Shown piece by piece: positions 47,007 to 56,336 of a stretch of 64,000 bases of DNA. The notes beneath the pieces were generated by a model. It did no database searches and had not been told where the DNA came from. It worked only from the letters and a program-made list of their open reading frames with translations. The number at the start of each line of letters is the position of its first letter. Positions within the stretch are counted from its first letter, which is position 1. Source of the stretch: Roseisolibacter agri (GTDB taxonomy: Bacteria; Gemmatimonadota; Gemmatimonadetes; Gemmatimonadales; Gemmatimonadaceae); the NCBI RefSeq assembly GCF_030159095.1, contig NZ_BRXS01000002.1, positions 682,001 through 746,000 on the forward strand, in the 5' to 3' direction. Made by a program: the position numbers and the translations under genes.

Positions 47007-50000
47007 ATGGCCGTCGCGTCCGTCCCTCGCGCCCGATCCCACCCGGGCCACGTCGCAGCGCTCGTCGCGCTGTTCGCGCTGGCCGGAGCGTCACCCGGTG
47101 GGGCGCTGCGCGCCCAGCAGGCCCCGACCACCGGCGGCACCGTGCGCGGGCGCGTCACCGTGGAGGGCACCGGACGCCCGCTGGGCGCCGCGCAGGTGCA
47201 GGTCGTCGGGTCCAACCTCGGCGCGCAGACGAACGACGCCGGCGAGTACCGCATCACGAACGTCCCGGCCGGCGCGCGCACCGTGCGCGCGGTGCGCATC
47301 GGCTACGCGCCCGGCACGCGCGAGGTCACCGTCACGGCCGGGCAGACCGTGACCGCCGACATCACCGTGCGCGACGCGCCGGTCGCGCTCGAGCAGGTCG
47401 TGGTGACGGCGACCGGCGACGTGCGCAAGAAGGAGCTCACCAACTCGGTGGCCACCATCTCGATGGATCAGGTGAAGGCGGCGCCGGTCACCAACGCGCA
47501 GCAGCTGCTGACGGCGCAGGCGCCGGGCATCACGGTGCTCGGCAACTCCGGGCAGCCCGGCGCGGGCGGGCGCATCCAGCTGCGCGGCGTGAACAGCATC
47601 TCGCAGGGCAACAACCCGATCATCTACGTCGACGGCGTCCGCATCTTCAGCGGCTCCGCGCCGATCGCCGGGATGGCGCGCCAGAACACGAACCCGTTCA
47701 ACGACATCAAGCCCGAGGACATCGAGCGCATCGAGGTCGTGAAGGGCGCGTCGGCCACCACGCTCTACGGCACCGAGGCGTCGAACGGCGTGATCCAGAT
47801 CTTCACCCGCCGCGGGCGCACCGGCGCGCCGCGCTGGACGGTCGAGGCGACCGGCGGGACGAACGACCTGCGCAACATGGGCCCCGAGGGCGACCCGAGC
47901 GGCGTGTTCGTGAAGGAGTGCCGCGGCCCGCTCATGTTCGGGATCAACGTCACGTCGACGAGCCCGCAGTTCGGGCAGGACGTGCCGTTCGAGGACCCGA
48001 CGTGCCCGTCGAGCGGCAGCTGGCTGCGCACGGGCGCCGTGCAGCGCGTGAGCGCCTCGGTGGCCGGCGGCACCGACGTCGCGCGCTACTTCCTCTCGGG
48101 CAACCGCAGCAGCGAGGAGGGCGCGGTCTCCCCGAATGAGCTGATCGAGGGCGGGCTGCGCGGCAACTTCTCCTTCCGCCCGGTGCAGAGCCTCGAGCTC
48201 GCGCTCAACTCCTCGTACCAGAAGCGCCGCCAGCACTGGATCCCGGACGGCAACTACGCCCAGGGCTTCATGCTCAACGTCGGCCGCGGATACGCCAACA
48301 ACTACAAGGGCACCGGCTGCAGCGCGACGGCGCAGTTCTGCCTCGCCAACGCGGAAGTCCTCCGCCAGGCGCCCATCACGCGCGGCGACCACTACATCAC
48401 CGGCCTCACCCTCAACCACACGGCGAACGACGCGCTCTCGAACCGGCTCTCGGTCGGCTACGACTACACCACCAACGAGAACCGGCAGATCACGCCGTTC
48501 GGGCAGATCAACAACCCGGCGGGGAGCATCGCGCAGAGCGACTGGACGCGCCGCTTCGTCTCGTTCGACTACGCGGGGACGCTGAAGAACCGGTTCCGCG
48601 GCGAGGCGCTGCAGTCGACGTTCTCGTGGGGCGGGCAGCTGTTCCAGGACGACCTGAAGAGCCTCAACGTGTCGGGCACCGTGTTCTCCGGCCCCGGCGA
48701 CCCGCTCATCTCGACGTCGGCGCGCCCGGTGTTCGGCGACGACAACCGCCGCAGCGTGATCAACGCCGGCCTGTTCCTGCAGGAGCAGCTGGCGTTCCGG
48801 GACCGGCTCTTCGTCACGGCCGGCGTCCGCGTGGACGGCAACAGCGCGTTCGGCGAGAACTTCGGCCTGCAGACCTACCCGAAGCTCGGCTTCTCGTACG
48901 TGCTCTCCGACCACGACTTCTTCCCGACCGCATGGTGGGAGACGCTCAAGCTGCGCGGCGCCCTCGGCGAGGCCGGGCGCGCCCCGGGCGCGTTCGACGC
49001 CGTGCGCACCTGGGACCCGACCAGCGGCGACGACGGGAAGCCCGCCGTCACGCCCAACCAGATCGGCAACGCCGACCTCGGCCCCGAGCGCACGCGCGAG
49101 CTGGAGCTCGGCTTCGAGTCGAGCATGTGGGGCGGGCGCCTCTCGCTCGACTTCAACTTCTTCGACACGCGCACCATCGACGCGCTGATCCAGGTGCGCT
49201 ACCCGCCGTCGCAGGGCTTCCTGAGCACGCAGCTCGAGAACGTCGGCCAGCTGCGCAACACCGGCATCGAGGCGCGCATCGAGGGGTCGGCCATCCGCCG
49301 CGAGAACCTCGAGTGGCGCGCCCGGCTCAACGTCACCAGCATGTCGAACGAGGCGGTGGACCTCGGCGGCGTGCGCGAGATCTCGATCGGCACCGCGACG
49401 GTCGTGCGCGAGGGATACCCGGTCCCCGCGGTGTTCGGCCGCAAGGTGCTCAACCCGACCGAGCTCGCGAACCCCATCGTGAGCGACACCGCGGTCTACC
49501 TGGGGCGCACCTTCCCGAACCGCGTCATCGGCGTGGGCTCGACGCTCACCCTGTTCAACCGCGTCACGCTCGACGGGCTGGGCGAGTTCCAGAAGGGCGG
49601 GATGAACATCAACTTCATCGGCTACCAGAACACGATCCGCGGCGTCTGGCGCCCGTGCTACGAGACGCAGCGCAAGCTCGCCGCCGCCCAGAAAGGCAAC
49701 GCCGCGGCGCTGGCCGACGTCCCGGCGCTGGAGCGCGCGCGCTGCGCGTTCGACGCCACCACGCGCAACTCGGACTTCTGGATCGAGCCGACGGACTTCT
49801 TCCGCCTCCGCTACGTCTCGGCGACGTACGACATCCCGCCGCGCTTCCTGCGCGGGGTGCAGGGGGCCAGCCTCACGCTCGCCGGGCGCAACCTGTTCAC
49901 GTCCACGGACTACTCGGGGCTCGATCCGGAGAGCGCCGACCAGAGCGACAACACGTTCGCGCGCCGCGAGTACTACCAGCTCCCGACGCTCCGCCAGTTC

Positions 50001-50027
50001 TCCCTCTCCCTCCGGGCCAACTTCTGA
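47007..50027 (+). CDS. SusC/RagA-type TonB-dependent outer-membrane receptor
   Basis: A 1006-aa protein from ATG 47007 with AGGAGGTC seven bases upstream. Signal peptide; carboxypeptidase-like lead domain (TVRGRVTVEGTGRPLGAAQV, about 43-125); TonB box/plug (EQVVVTATGDVRKKE, QLRGVNSISQGNNPIIYVDG, EDIERIEVVKGASATTLYG); and a 22-strand barrel ending in an aromatic strand (LRQFSLSLRANF). It imports glycans or peptides with the SusD-like partner encoded immediately downstream (TGATG overlap). There is no dedicated enzyme or regulator in the pair, so the substrate cannot be told. Confidence 0.96.
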   Translation: MAVASVPRARSHPGHVAALVALFALAGASPGGALRAQQAPTTGGTVRGRVTVEGTGRPLGAAQVQVVGSNLGAQTNDAGEYRITNVPAGARTVRAVRIGYAPGTREVTVTAGQTVTADITVRDAPVALEQVVVTATGDVRKKELTNSVATISMDQVKAAPVTNAQQLLTAQAPGITVLGNSGQPGAGGRIQLRGVNSISQGNNPIIYVDGVRIFSGSAPIAGMARQNTNPFNDIKPEDIERIEVVKGASATTLYGTEASNGVIQIFTRRGRTGAPRWTVEATGGTNDLRNMGPEGDPSGVFVKECRGPLMFGINVTSTSPQFGQDVPFEDPTCPSSGSWLRTGAVQRVSASVAGGTDVARYFLSGNRSSEEGAVSPNELIEGGLRGNFSFRPVQSLELALNSSYQKRRQHWIPDGNYAQGFMLNVGRGYANNYKGTGCSATAQFCLANAEVLRQAPITRGDHYITGLTLNHTANDALSNRLSVGYDYTTNENRQITPFGQINNPAGSIAQSDWTRRFVSFDYAGTLKNRFRGEALQSTFSWGGQLFQDDLKSLNVSGTVFSGPGDPLISTSARPVFGDDNRRSVINAGLFLQEQLAFRDRLFVTAGVRVDGNSAFGENFGLQTYPKLGFSYVLSDHDFFPTAWWETLKLRGALGEAGRAPGAFDAVRTWDPTSGDDGKPAVTPNQIGNADLGPERTRELELGFESSMWGGRLSLDFNFFDTRTIDALIQVRYPPSQGFLSTQLENVGQLRNTGIEARIEGSAIRRENLEWRARLNVTSMSNEAVDLGGVREISIGTATVVREGYPVPAVFGRKVLNPTELANPIVSDTAVYLGRTFPNRVIGVGSTLTLFNRVTLDGLGEFQKGGMNINFIGYQNTIRGVWRPCYETQRKLAAAQKGNAAALADVPALERARCAFDATTRNSDFWIEPTDFFRLRYVSATYDIPPRFLRGVQGASLTLAGRNLFTSTDYSGLDPESADQSDNTFARREYYQLPTLRQFSLSLRANF

Positions 50028-51247
50028 TGCGACCGCTCACGAGACGCCTCGGCGCCGCGGCGGTCGCCGCCGCCCTCCTCGCCACCGCCTGCGGCGACGT
50101 GCTGGAGGTCCGGAACCCCGGCCCCATCCCCGACGAGGACCTCAACCGCGTCGACGCGGTGCAGTCGCTCGTCAACGGCATGTCGCTCGACCTCTCGCGC
50201 GCCCTCGACCCGCTGACGCAGGGCACGGCGATCATGGCCGACGAGCTGTATCACGGCGGCAGCTACGCGGCCGAGGGGCTGTGGAACCGCGGGATCATCA
50301 ACGCGGAGGACGTCAACGGCCTCTGGGGCAACACGCACCGCGCGCGGTGGGTCGCGGAGTCGGGCATCGAGCGCCTCAAGACGGTGCTCGGCCAGGCCGA
50401 GTTCGACCGCTCGCCCTTCGCGGCGCGCGCCTACATCTACGCGGGGCTCGCCAACCGCACGCTCGGGGAGCTGTTCTGCGACGCGGTGATCGACGGCGGG
50501 AAGCGCGAGGCGAACACGGTCCACTTCGCGCGCGCCGAGGCGCAGTTCACGGAGGCGATCCGCATCGCGGGCGCCGTCACGCCGACCGCGGTGCGCGACT
50601 CGCTGCAGCGCGTCGCCTACGGCGGGCGCGCCTCGGTGCGCGCGTGGCAGGGCAAGTGGGCGGAGGCCGCGCAGGACGCCGCGCAGGTTCCCACGGCGTA
50701 CACGTTCGTGGCGTTCTACTCGACCAACCGCGCGATCGAGAACAACGACACCGCCTTCGAGACGCAGCAGACGGGCGGGCGGCGCGAGTTCACGGTGTTC
50801 AACACGTTCTGGGCCACGGTCACGGACGACCCGCGCGTGCCGTGGCTCTCGACGACGCTGAACGGGCAGGACGGGCGCACGCGCTTCTTCCGCCAGATGA
50901 AGTACCCGAACCTCGACTCCGACATCCCGCTGGTGAAGGGGACGGAGATGCTGATCCTGCGCGCGGAGGAGCGCCTGCGGGCCGGCGACGTGGCGGGGGC
51001 GATGCAGCGGATCAACGACGTGCGCACGTTTCACAAGCTTCCGGCGGTGACCGCGACGACGGCCGAGCAGGCGTGGCCCATCCTGCAGCGCGAGCGCGGC
51101 GCGACGACCTGGATCGAGTCGCGGCGGCTGTGGGACCTGCGCCGCTGGAACGCCGAGCCGGCGCCGATCAAGAACACCTTCCTCGACAGCCGCGCGAAGT
51201 GCATCCCGATCAGCGAGAACGAGCGGCTCTCGAACCCGAACCTGTAG
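50027..51247 (+). CDS. SusD/RagB-type surface lipoprotein
   Basis: A 406-aa protein from ATG 50027, overlapping the SusC stop. Signal with lipobox ALLATAC and then GDVLEVRNPGPIPDEDL, the usual SusD start. TPR-like helices (AYIYAGLANRTLGELFCD, ASVRAWQGKWAEAAQDAAQV) and the C-terminal ERGATTWIESRRLWDLRRWN with YxES-like motif are typical. At 406 aa it is shorter than most Bacteroidota SusD proteins (about 500). It lids the SusC barrel and binds the nutrient. A strong hairpin ends the transcript 28 bases later. Confidence 0.93.
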   Translation: MRPLTRRLGAAAVAAALLATACGDVLEVRNPGPIPDEDLNRVDAVQSLVNGMSLDLSRALDPLTQGTAIMADELYHGGSYAAEGLWNRGIINAEDVNGLWGNTHRARWVAESGIERLKTVLGQAEFDRSPFAARAYIYAGLANRTLGELFCDAVIDGGKREANTVHFARAEAQFTEAIRIAGAVTPTAVRDSLQRVAYGGRASVRAWQGKWAEAAQDAAQVPTAYTFVAFYSTNRAIENNDTAFETQQTGGRREFTVFNTFWATVTDDPRVPWLSTTLNGQDGRTRFFRQMKYPNLDSDIPLVKGTEMLILRAEERLRAGDVAGAMQRINDVRTFHKLPAVTATTAEQAWPILQRERGATTWIESRRLWDLRRWNAEPAPIKNTFLDSRAKCIPISENERLSNPNL

Positions 51248-51274
51248 GGTCGAGCGGGCGATGATCGCCTGCCC

Positions 51275-51305
51275 CCGTCGGCCCGCGCGGAGCGCGGGCC
51301 GACGG
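51275..51305. terminator. Terminator between SusD-like and polymerase genes
   Basis: A perfect 14-bp stem (51275-51288 with 51292-51305) with GGA loop, followed on the plus strand by GCGTTTC. It lies between converging genes and may serve both. Confidence 0.75.
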
Positions 51306-51361
51306 CGTTTCGGGGACCGGGTCGCGCAGTGCCGACGCCCCGCGTCCCGGGCGGGAAGCGC

Positions 51362-53722
51362 TCACGCAGAGGTGGATGGCAGGACCCGCAGGATCGGGCG
51401 GATCGCGTGCAGGGACGGCGCGAACAGCGTGAGCTGGTCCGCATCGGCGAAGACGACGCCGAAGTCCTCCGGCGTGAACGCGCGCGCCAGACGCTCCGCG
51501 TAGCTGGAGCGGAGCAGGCGCGCGTAGTACGCGACGTCGTAGTCGCGCGGATCGTCGGTCGGGGCGTCGTCCTCCGACGGCGCGACCCCGCCCTCGCCGC
51601 CCTGCTTCCGGTAGACGCGCACGCGGTCGCCCGCGCGCCAGCGCGTCCGTCCGCTCGCGAGCAGCGCCTCGTAGGCCAGCTCGCGCCGGCTCGCGCGCGT
51701 CGAGGTGTACTGCTCCGGCGCCTTCGTGAGCCGCACCTGCGACGCGACGTCGGACGTGGGGAGCGCGCGGCCGCGCAGCGCGGCAATGCTCGCGAGGTAC
51801 GCCGCCCGCACGCCGGCGATGTCGCCGACCAGCAGGCGCCCGATCGCCGCGCGCAGGAAGCGCTCGCCGAAGGGCTCCGAGCGGCTCGAGCGGAAGGCGA
51901 CGCCGCGCAGCGTCAGCGTCCCGTCGTGGTCGAGCAGCGCGTAGTTCTTCGGCTCGTGCGACAGCATCGCCGCGTAGCGCCCCTCCAGCTCCAGCTGCAC
52001 GAGCGGCGGCAGCAGGGCGGCGACCTCCGACACGACGCGACGCTCGTCCGCCTCGGTCCACGACTCGGGCACGGCGAAGTAGGCGCCGTCGGTGTCGGCC
52101 TCGAGGAGCGTCACGCCGCGCGCGGCGAGCTCCCGGCACAGCAGCGCGAGCAGCTCGCGGCCGCGGCGCGTCACCTCGTTCGCGGCGTGCACGTCGGCGA
52201 AGCGCGTGAGCTCACCGCCGGCCGCGAGGTATCCGTATGCCGAGTTGACGACGATCTTGAGCGCGGCCGCCATCGCGTCGTGCGAGTGCCGCTCCGCCGA
52301 ACCCGGCGCCGCCGCGCGTGCGCGCGCCTTCGCATCGAGGCGCCGCTCGACCAGGTCGTCCACGAGCGCGAGCAGCGCGCCGAGTCGGTCGCGCGCGGGC
52401 CCGATGCGGTAGGCGCGCATGAGCGACGGGTACAGGCTCGCCACGTCGGCCTTCACGACGCGATGCGCGACGCCGGTCGCGAACAGGTGCAGCGCCGCGC
52501 CGCTGTGCGGCGTGTCGTCGCCCGCCTCGTGCGCGGGCAGCGCCTGGCCCGCGCGCAGGTACGCGCGCACGAGCGTGGGGTCGATCATGCCGGTGGCCGC
52601 GCCGGCGTCGGCGAGTCGCTCGTACCGACGCGGCACGAGCTGCGCGAGCGCGTACGCCGGCCCGCCCAGCATGCGCGAGAGCTCGGCCACCTCCCGCACG
52701 TCGTCGGTCGCGTAGCGCCGGACGCGCTCCGGGTCGGTGCGGTAGGTCTCGTGGATCCGGTCGCCGCGGATGTACTCGCGGTCGGGCGCCGCGATCCCGA
52801 GGTGCCGCGCGACCGCCTTCAGCCCGTGCCCCGGCAGGTCGCGTCTGCCGACGTCGTGCCGTCGCACGGCGTCCAGCGTGTCGATCAGCTCGCGGCCCGG
52901 CGCGACGAAGCGCACGCGCCGGTGATCGTCCGCGTTCGGACCGGGCGCGCCGCGCAGGGCGGCGCGCGTCCGCAGCCCCGGCTCGTCCAATCTTCCGAGG
53001 GCGAGCAGCACGCCGAGCGTGCGCGCGCGCCGATCGAGGAAGGGGAGGTCGAAGCCGTGCAGGTTGTGGTTCTCGACGACGTCGGGATCGGCGTCGCGCA
53101 CCCGCGCCACCAGGCGTCGGATGAGAGCCGCCTCGTCGGCTGCCTCGTCACCCGCCGCCTCGAGCACCTCGGTGTCGCCGTTCGGGTAGCGCACCGAGAC
53201 CATGAAGATGCGGTCGCGCCGCGCGTCGAGCCCCGTCGTCTCGAGGTCGAACTGCAGGCGATGCAGCGCGTCGAACGGGAGGTCGCGGAAGTAGGTGCGT
53301 CCCGTCGCGACGAGGTACTGCTCGTCCGGCGGCAGCCGGAGGATCGTGTCCTCGGGCAGCTCGGCGACGTGGCCGACCCGACGATCGAGACGCTGCGACG
53401 CGCCGAGCAGCAGTGCGGCGGAGAGCGCACGCCCGTCCGCGGCGCTGACGAGCCAGCGCAGCGCGCCCGGTCCTTCGAGCTCGCGGTGCCACACCGTCGC
53501 ACGCGCGTCGCCCTCGGGACCGAGCGCGGGACCGAGGTGGCGCAGGTCGTCGAGGCGGTCGAGGAGGAGCCACGGGCGGAAGCGCGCGTCCTCGCGCACG
53601 AGCGCTCCCGTCTCGGGAAGGCGGCGCCACACCACCGCCCGCCCGTCGTGCTCCGCGTGGACGGAGACGATGCCGGGCGTCGGGTCCCAGCCCCAGAGCC
53701 ATTGCGCCGCGGCGGCCTTCAC
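51362..53722 (-). CDS. Family B DNA polymerase with 3'-5' exonuclease
   Basis: A 786-aa protein from GTG 53722. Exonuclease motifs: FDLETTGLD (Exo I), ENHNLHGFDLPFLD (Exo II), VRRYATDDV (Exo III). Polymerase motifs: A, KADVASLYPSLM; B, ALKIVVNSAYGYL; C, LLEADTDGAYF. All catalytic Asp residues are present, so an active proofreading polymerase is expected. The size is close to DNA polymerase II (about 783 aa), but the motif style is nearer archaeal/viral-type bacterial PolB. It stands alone, converging with SusCD; a repair or translesion role is likely. Confidence 0.93.
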   Translation of the reverse strand: MKAAAAQWLWGWDPTPGIVSVHAEHDGRAVVWRRLPETGALVREDARFRPWLLLDRLDDLRHLGPALGPEGDARATVWHRELEGPGALRWLVSAADGRALSAALLLGASQRLDRRVGHVAELPEDTILRLPPDEQYLVATGRTYFRDLPFDALHRLQFDLETTGLDARRDRIFMVSVRYPNGDTEVLEAAGDEAADEAALIRRLVARVRDADPDVVENHNLHGFDLPFLDRRARTLGVLLALGRLDEPGLRTRAALRGAPGPNADDHRRVRFVAPGRELIDTLDAVRRHDVGRRDLPGHGLKAVARHLGIAAPDREYIRGDRIHETYRTDPERVRRYATDDVREVAELSRMLGGPAYALAQLVPRRYERLADAGAATGMIDPTLVRAYLRAGQALPAHEAGDDTPHSGAALHLFATGVAHRVVKADVASLYPSLMRAYRIGPARDRLGALLALVDDLVERRLDAKARARAAAPGSAERHSHDAMAAALKIVVNSAYGYLAAGGELTRFADVHAANEVTRRGRELLALLCRELAARGVTLLEADTDGAYFAVPESWTEADERRVVSEVAALLPPLVQLELEGRYAAMLSHEPKNYALLDHDGTLTLRGVAFRSSRSEPFGERFLRAAIGRLLVGDIAGVRAAYLASIAALRGRALPTSDVASQVRLTKAPEQYTSTRASRRELAYEALLASGRTRWRAGDRVRVYRKQGGEGGVAPSEDDAPTDDPRDYDVAYYARLLRSSYAERLARAFTPEDFGVVFADADQLTLFAPSLHAIRPILRVLPSTSA

Positions 53723-54042
53723 CGGCGTGCCCGGATGTCGCGGCCCGTCATGCGGCGAATCTACTCGACGCCCGCGCGTCCGGGCCGGCACGGGCGCCGA
53801 GCGCCGCGCGTGGTGGACCGAGAGCACCTGCCCGCTTCCAGCGAGCCGCGCAGTACGTATGTTTTCGAGGGCGGCTGGTCGTGGCTCGACGACCGCGACC
53901 CGACCGCACGTTCGGTTGCATCGACCGAAGCAGTCCCGCGCTTCGCTTGCTCGCCTTCAGGTCCGGTGTCCCCGGACCAAGTCGCGTGCCCACCGACGGC
54001 CGTGCGCGTTCCCGCCGTCGCATGTTCAGAAGGAGTCGGCTC
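53723..54042. other. Divergent promoter region, no gene
   Basis: About 320 bases between the polymerase and sensor kinase genes, which are read outward. A/T-rich TATGTTTTCG at 53859-53868 is a candidate promoter element in an otherwise very G/C-rich stretch. Frames crossing this gap are Arg-rich shadow. Confidence 0.4.
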
Positions 54043-55869
54043 ATGCCCGTGTCTCGTATCGGCACCGCGCTCGTGGGCGGCGCAGGCGTCCTGCCGCCAG
54101 CGGGTCGCGCTGCCGCCCCCTCCGCTGGCGTCCAGGCGGGCGATGTGGGTGGTGCGTCCGGCGCGGGCGACGGGCCGGCGATCCTGCTCGTGGACGACGT
54201 GCCGGCGAACCTCGTCGCCCTGACCGGGGTGCTCGCGCCGCTCGTCGCCGAGCATGGGCTGCGCGTCATCACGGCATCCACCGCGGACGAGGCGCTGCGC
54301 CACGCGCTCGCCGAGGGTGGGCGGCTCGCCGTGATCGTGCTCGACGTCATGATGCCCGGCACCGACGGGCCGGCGCTGGCGCGGCTGATTCGCGCGCGGC
54401 GCCAGACGGCGCACGTGCCGGTGCTCTTCGTGACCGCGCTCGACGCGGAGCGGCGGCGGCTCACCGAGGCGTACCAGTCGGGCGCCGTCGACTACCTCAC
54501 GAAGCCGCTCGAGCCGAGCGTCATCCGCGCCAAGGTCGCGGCGTTCGTCGCGCTGCACCGCACCCGGGCGGAGCAGGAGGCGCGGGAGCGTCGCCGCTTC
54601 GCCGACCAGGCGCGCGCCGAGGTCGACGCGACGCGCGCGCGGCTCGCGCTCGTCCTCGACAGCCTGCCGGACGCGGTGAGCGTGTTCGACCGGCAGTGGC
54701 GCTACCTGTACGTGAATCCCGCGGCCGCCGAGATCCAGCGCGCCGCCGGGCTGGCTCCGGAGGCGGTGCTGGGGCAGGTGCTGTGGGACGTCCTGCCCGA
54801 GCTCCGGGGCACGCGCCTCGAGGCGGAGTTCCGCCGCGCGGTGGCCGAAGGGTGCCTGGTCACCTACGAGGAGCACGTCGAGCGCCTCGACCAGTGGATC
54901 GAGCGGCGGCTGATCCCGGCGCCCGACGGCACGTGCACCGTGATCTCGCGCGACGTGACGGCGCAGCGGCGCGCCGCGGCCGCGCTGCGGGCGAGCGAGC
55001 GGCGGCTCGCGGGCCTCGTGGACGAGACGGCCGCCGCGCGCGCCGCCGCCGAGGACGCGAACGCGGCGAAGAGCCGCTTCCTCGCCGCGATGAGCCACGA
55101 GCTCCGCACCCCGCTCAACGCCATCATCGGGCACGTGGCCCTGGTCGAGGACGAGGTGTACGGCCCGGTGACCGCGGGGCAACGCGACGCGCTCGCCCGG
55201 GTGCGTCGCGCCCAGCAGCATCTGCTGACCCTCATCCGGGACGTGCTGGACCTCTCGAAGCTCGAGGCCGGCCACGTGGAGTACACGCTCGAGCCGGTCC
55301 GGCTCGCGTCGGTCATGGCCGAGGCGACCACGATGCTGGAGCCGCAGGCGGCGGCCGCACGGCTCGCCCTCGAGGTGCGACTGCCGGACGACTCGCTGGA
55401 GGTGTGGGCCGACGTCGAGAAGCTGCGGCAGATCGTGCTGAACCTCCTCGGCAACTCGATGAAGTTCACGCTGCCCGGGGGGCGCGTGTGGCTCGAGCTC
55501 GTGGAGCCGGTGGACGCGCCGGACGTCGTTCATCTGCGCGTCCATGACACCGGCATCGGCATCCCCGCCGCGCAGCTCGGGCGCGTGTTCGAGCCGTTCG
55601 TGCAGGTGCACGACCGCGCGCGCGCGGTGCTGGCGTCGGCCGGCCGGGCCGACGGCACGGGGCTGGGCCTCGCGATCAGCCGCGACCTCGCACGCGGCAT
55701 GGGGGGCGACCTCACCGTGGAGAGCACCGAAGGCGTCGGCTCGACGTTCACCGTGGTGCTGCGACGCGCCGTGCTGCCGTCGGGCGAGCCGACGGACCGC
55801 CGGAGCCCGGACGAGCGCCGCGCGGGGGACGAGCGGCGGAGCGGCGACGACCGGCGCGACCCGCGCTGA
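54043..55869 (+). CDS. REC-PAS-histidine kinase
   Basis: A 608-aa soluble protein from ATG 54043, with AGAAGGAG eight bases upstream. Receiver domain (about 45-165): ILLVDDVPANL, phospho-Asp in AVIVLDVMMPGTDG, and Lys in YLTKPLEP. PAS domain (about 205-300): LPDAVSVFDRQWRYLYVNPA. Kinase: H-box MSHELRTPLNAIIGH, N-box ILNLLGNSMKFTLPGG, G1 HDTGIGIPAAQL, G2 GTGLGLAISRDLA. No membrane helix. A final repeat of acidic-Arg units (DERRAGDERRSGDDRRDPR) follows the last strand. The input comes through its own N-terminal receiver; the partner is unknown. Confidence 0.93.
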   Translation: MPVSRIGTALVGGAGVLPPAGRAAAPSAGVQAGDVGGASGAGDGPAILLVDDVPANLVALTGVLAPLVAEHGLRVITASTADEALRHALAEGGRLAVIVLDVMMPGTDGPALARLIRARRQTAHVPVLFVTALDAERRRLTEAYQSGAVDYLTKPLEPSVIRAKVAAFVALHRTRAEQEARERRRFADQARAEVDATRARLALVLDSLPDAVSVFDRQWRYLYVNPAAAEIQRAAGLAPEAVLGQVLWDVLPELRGTRLEAEFRRAVAEGCLVTYEEHVERLDQWIERRLIPAPDGTCTVISRDVTAQRRAAAALRASERRLAGLVDETAAARAAAEDANAAKSRFLAAMSHELRTPLNAIIGHVALVEDEVYGPVTAGQRDALARVRRAQQHLLTLIRDVLDLSKLEAGHVEYTLEPVRLASVMAEATTMLEPQAAAARLALEVRLPDDSLEVWADVEKLRQIVLNLLGNSMKFTLPGGRVWLELVEPVDAPDVVHLRVHDTGIGIPAAQLGRVFEPFVQVHDRARAVLASAGRADGTGLGLAISRDLARGMGGDLTVESTEGVGSTFTVVLRRAVLPSGEPTDRRSPDERRAGDERRSGDDRRDPR

Positions 55870-56027
55870 AACGGCTGACACCCTGCGACCGGGCGGTCGA
55901 CCGCGCGCGCCACCGTCGTCGCCATGGCCGTCAGCTCCGCGTCCTGACGAAGAGGAGCCGGTGGCTCGGCAGGTCGCCCCTCAGGCGGTTGCCTGGGGGT
56001 CGGCCGCCTGCCGCGCGCGCCGGGCGC
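55870..56027. other. Intergenic stretch without clear feature
   Basis: Part of the 467-base gap between the sensor kinase and the ECF sigma factor genes. Frames here are Arg/Pro-rich shadow. No hairpin with a T run was seen. Confidence 0.3.
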
Positions 56028-56207
56028 TCAGGTGGCGCCCCGCGCCATCTGGTTCCACGTCGCGGCGTCCGTGAAGCCGACGACCTTGATCTCGAACGCG
56101 GTCGTCGTCGGTTGGGCCGCCGCGTCCCCAATCCGCCGGGCGGCGCGGCGCGTAGTCGGGGTGTGTGTCCCTCCACCTTCGCCCAGGTCGCCGTTCGTGC
56201 TCCCCAC
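56028..56207 (-). CDS. Possible short protein or gene fragment, minus strand
   Basis: The last 25 codons of this frame (TTAFEIKVVGFTDAATWNQM, then ARGAT and stop) have G or C at every third position and a natural amino-acid mix, unlike shadow frames nearby. A GTG at 56207 would give 59 aa, but the first half (MGSTNGDLGEGGGTHTPTTR) is low complexity. It may be the 3' remnant of a lost gene or a short protein read against the sigma factor gene. No family is recognised. Confidence 0.28.
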   Translation of the reverse strand: MGSTNGDLGEGGGTHTPTTRRAARRIGDAAAQPTTTAFEIKVVGFTDAATWNQMARGAT

Positions 56208-56336
56208 CCGCGCCGCGCCGACGTCGCCTCCGCCGCGCCGCTCGCCGCCCCCGGCGCGCCGGGGATCGCGGCTTGCCGCGCGTCGGTCCGCTCGCGAAGT
56301 TGCCGCCCGGCAGCCGGCGTCCCCTTCTCCCCGCGC

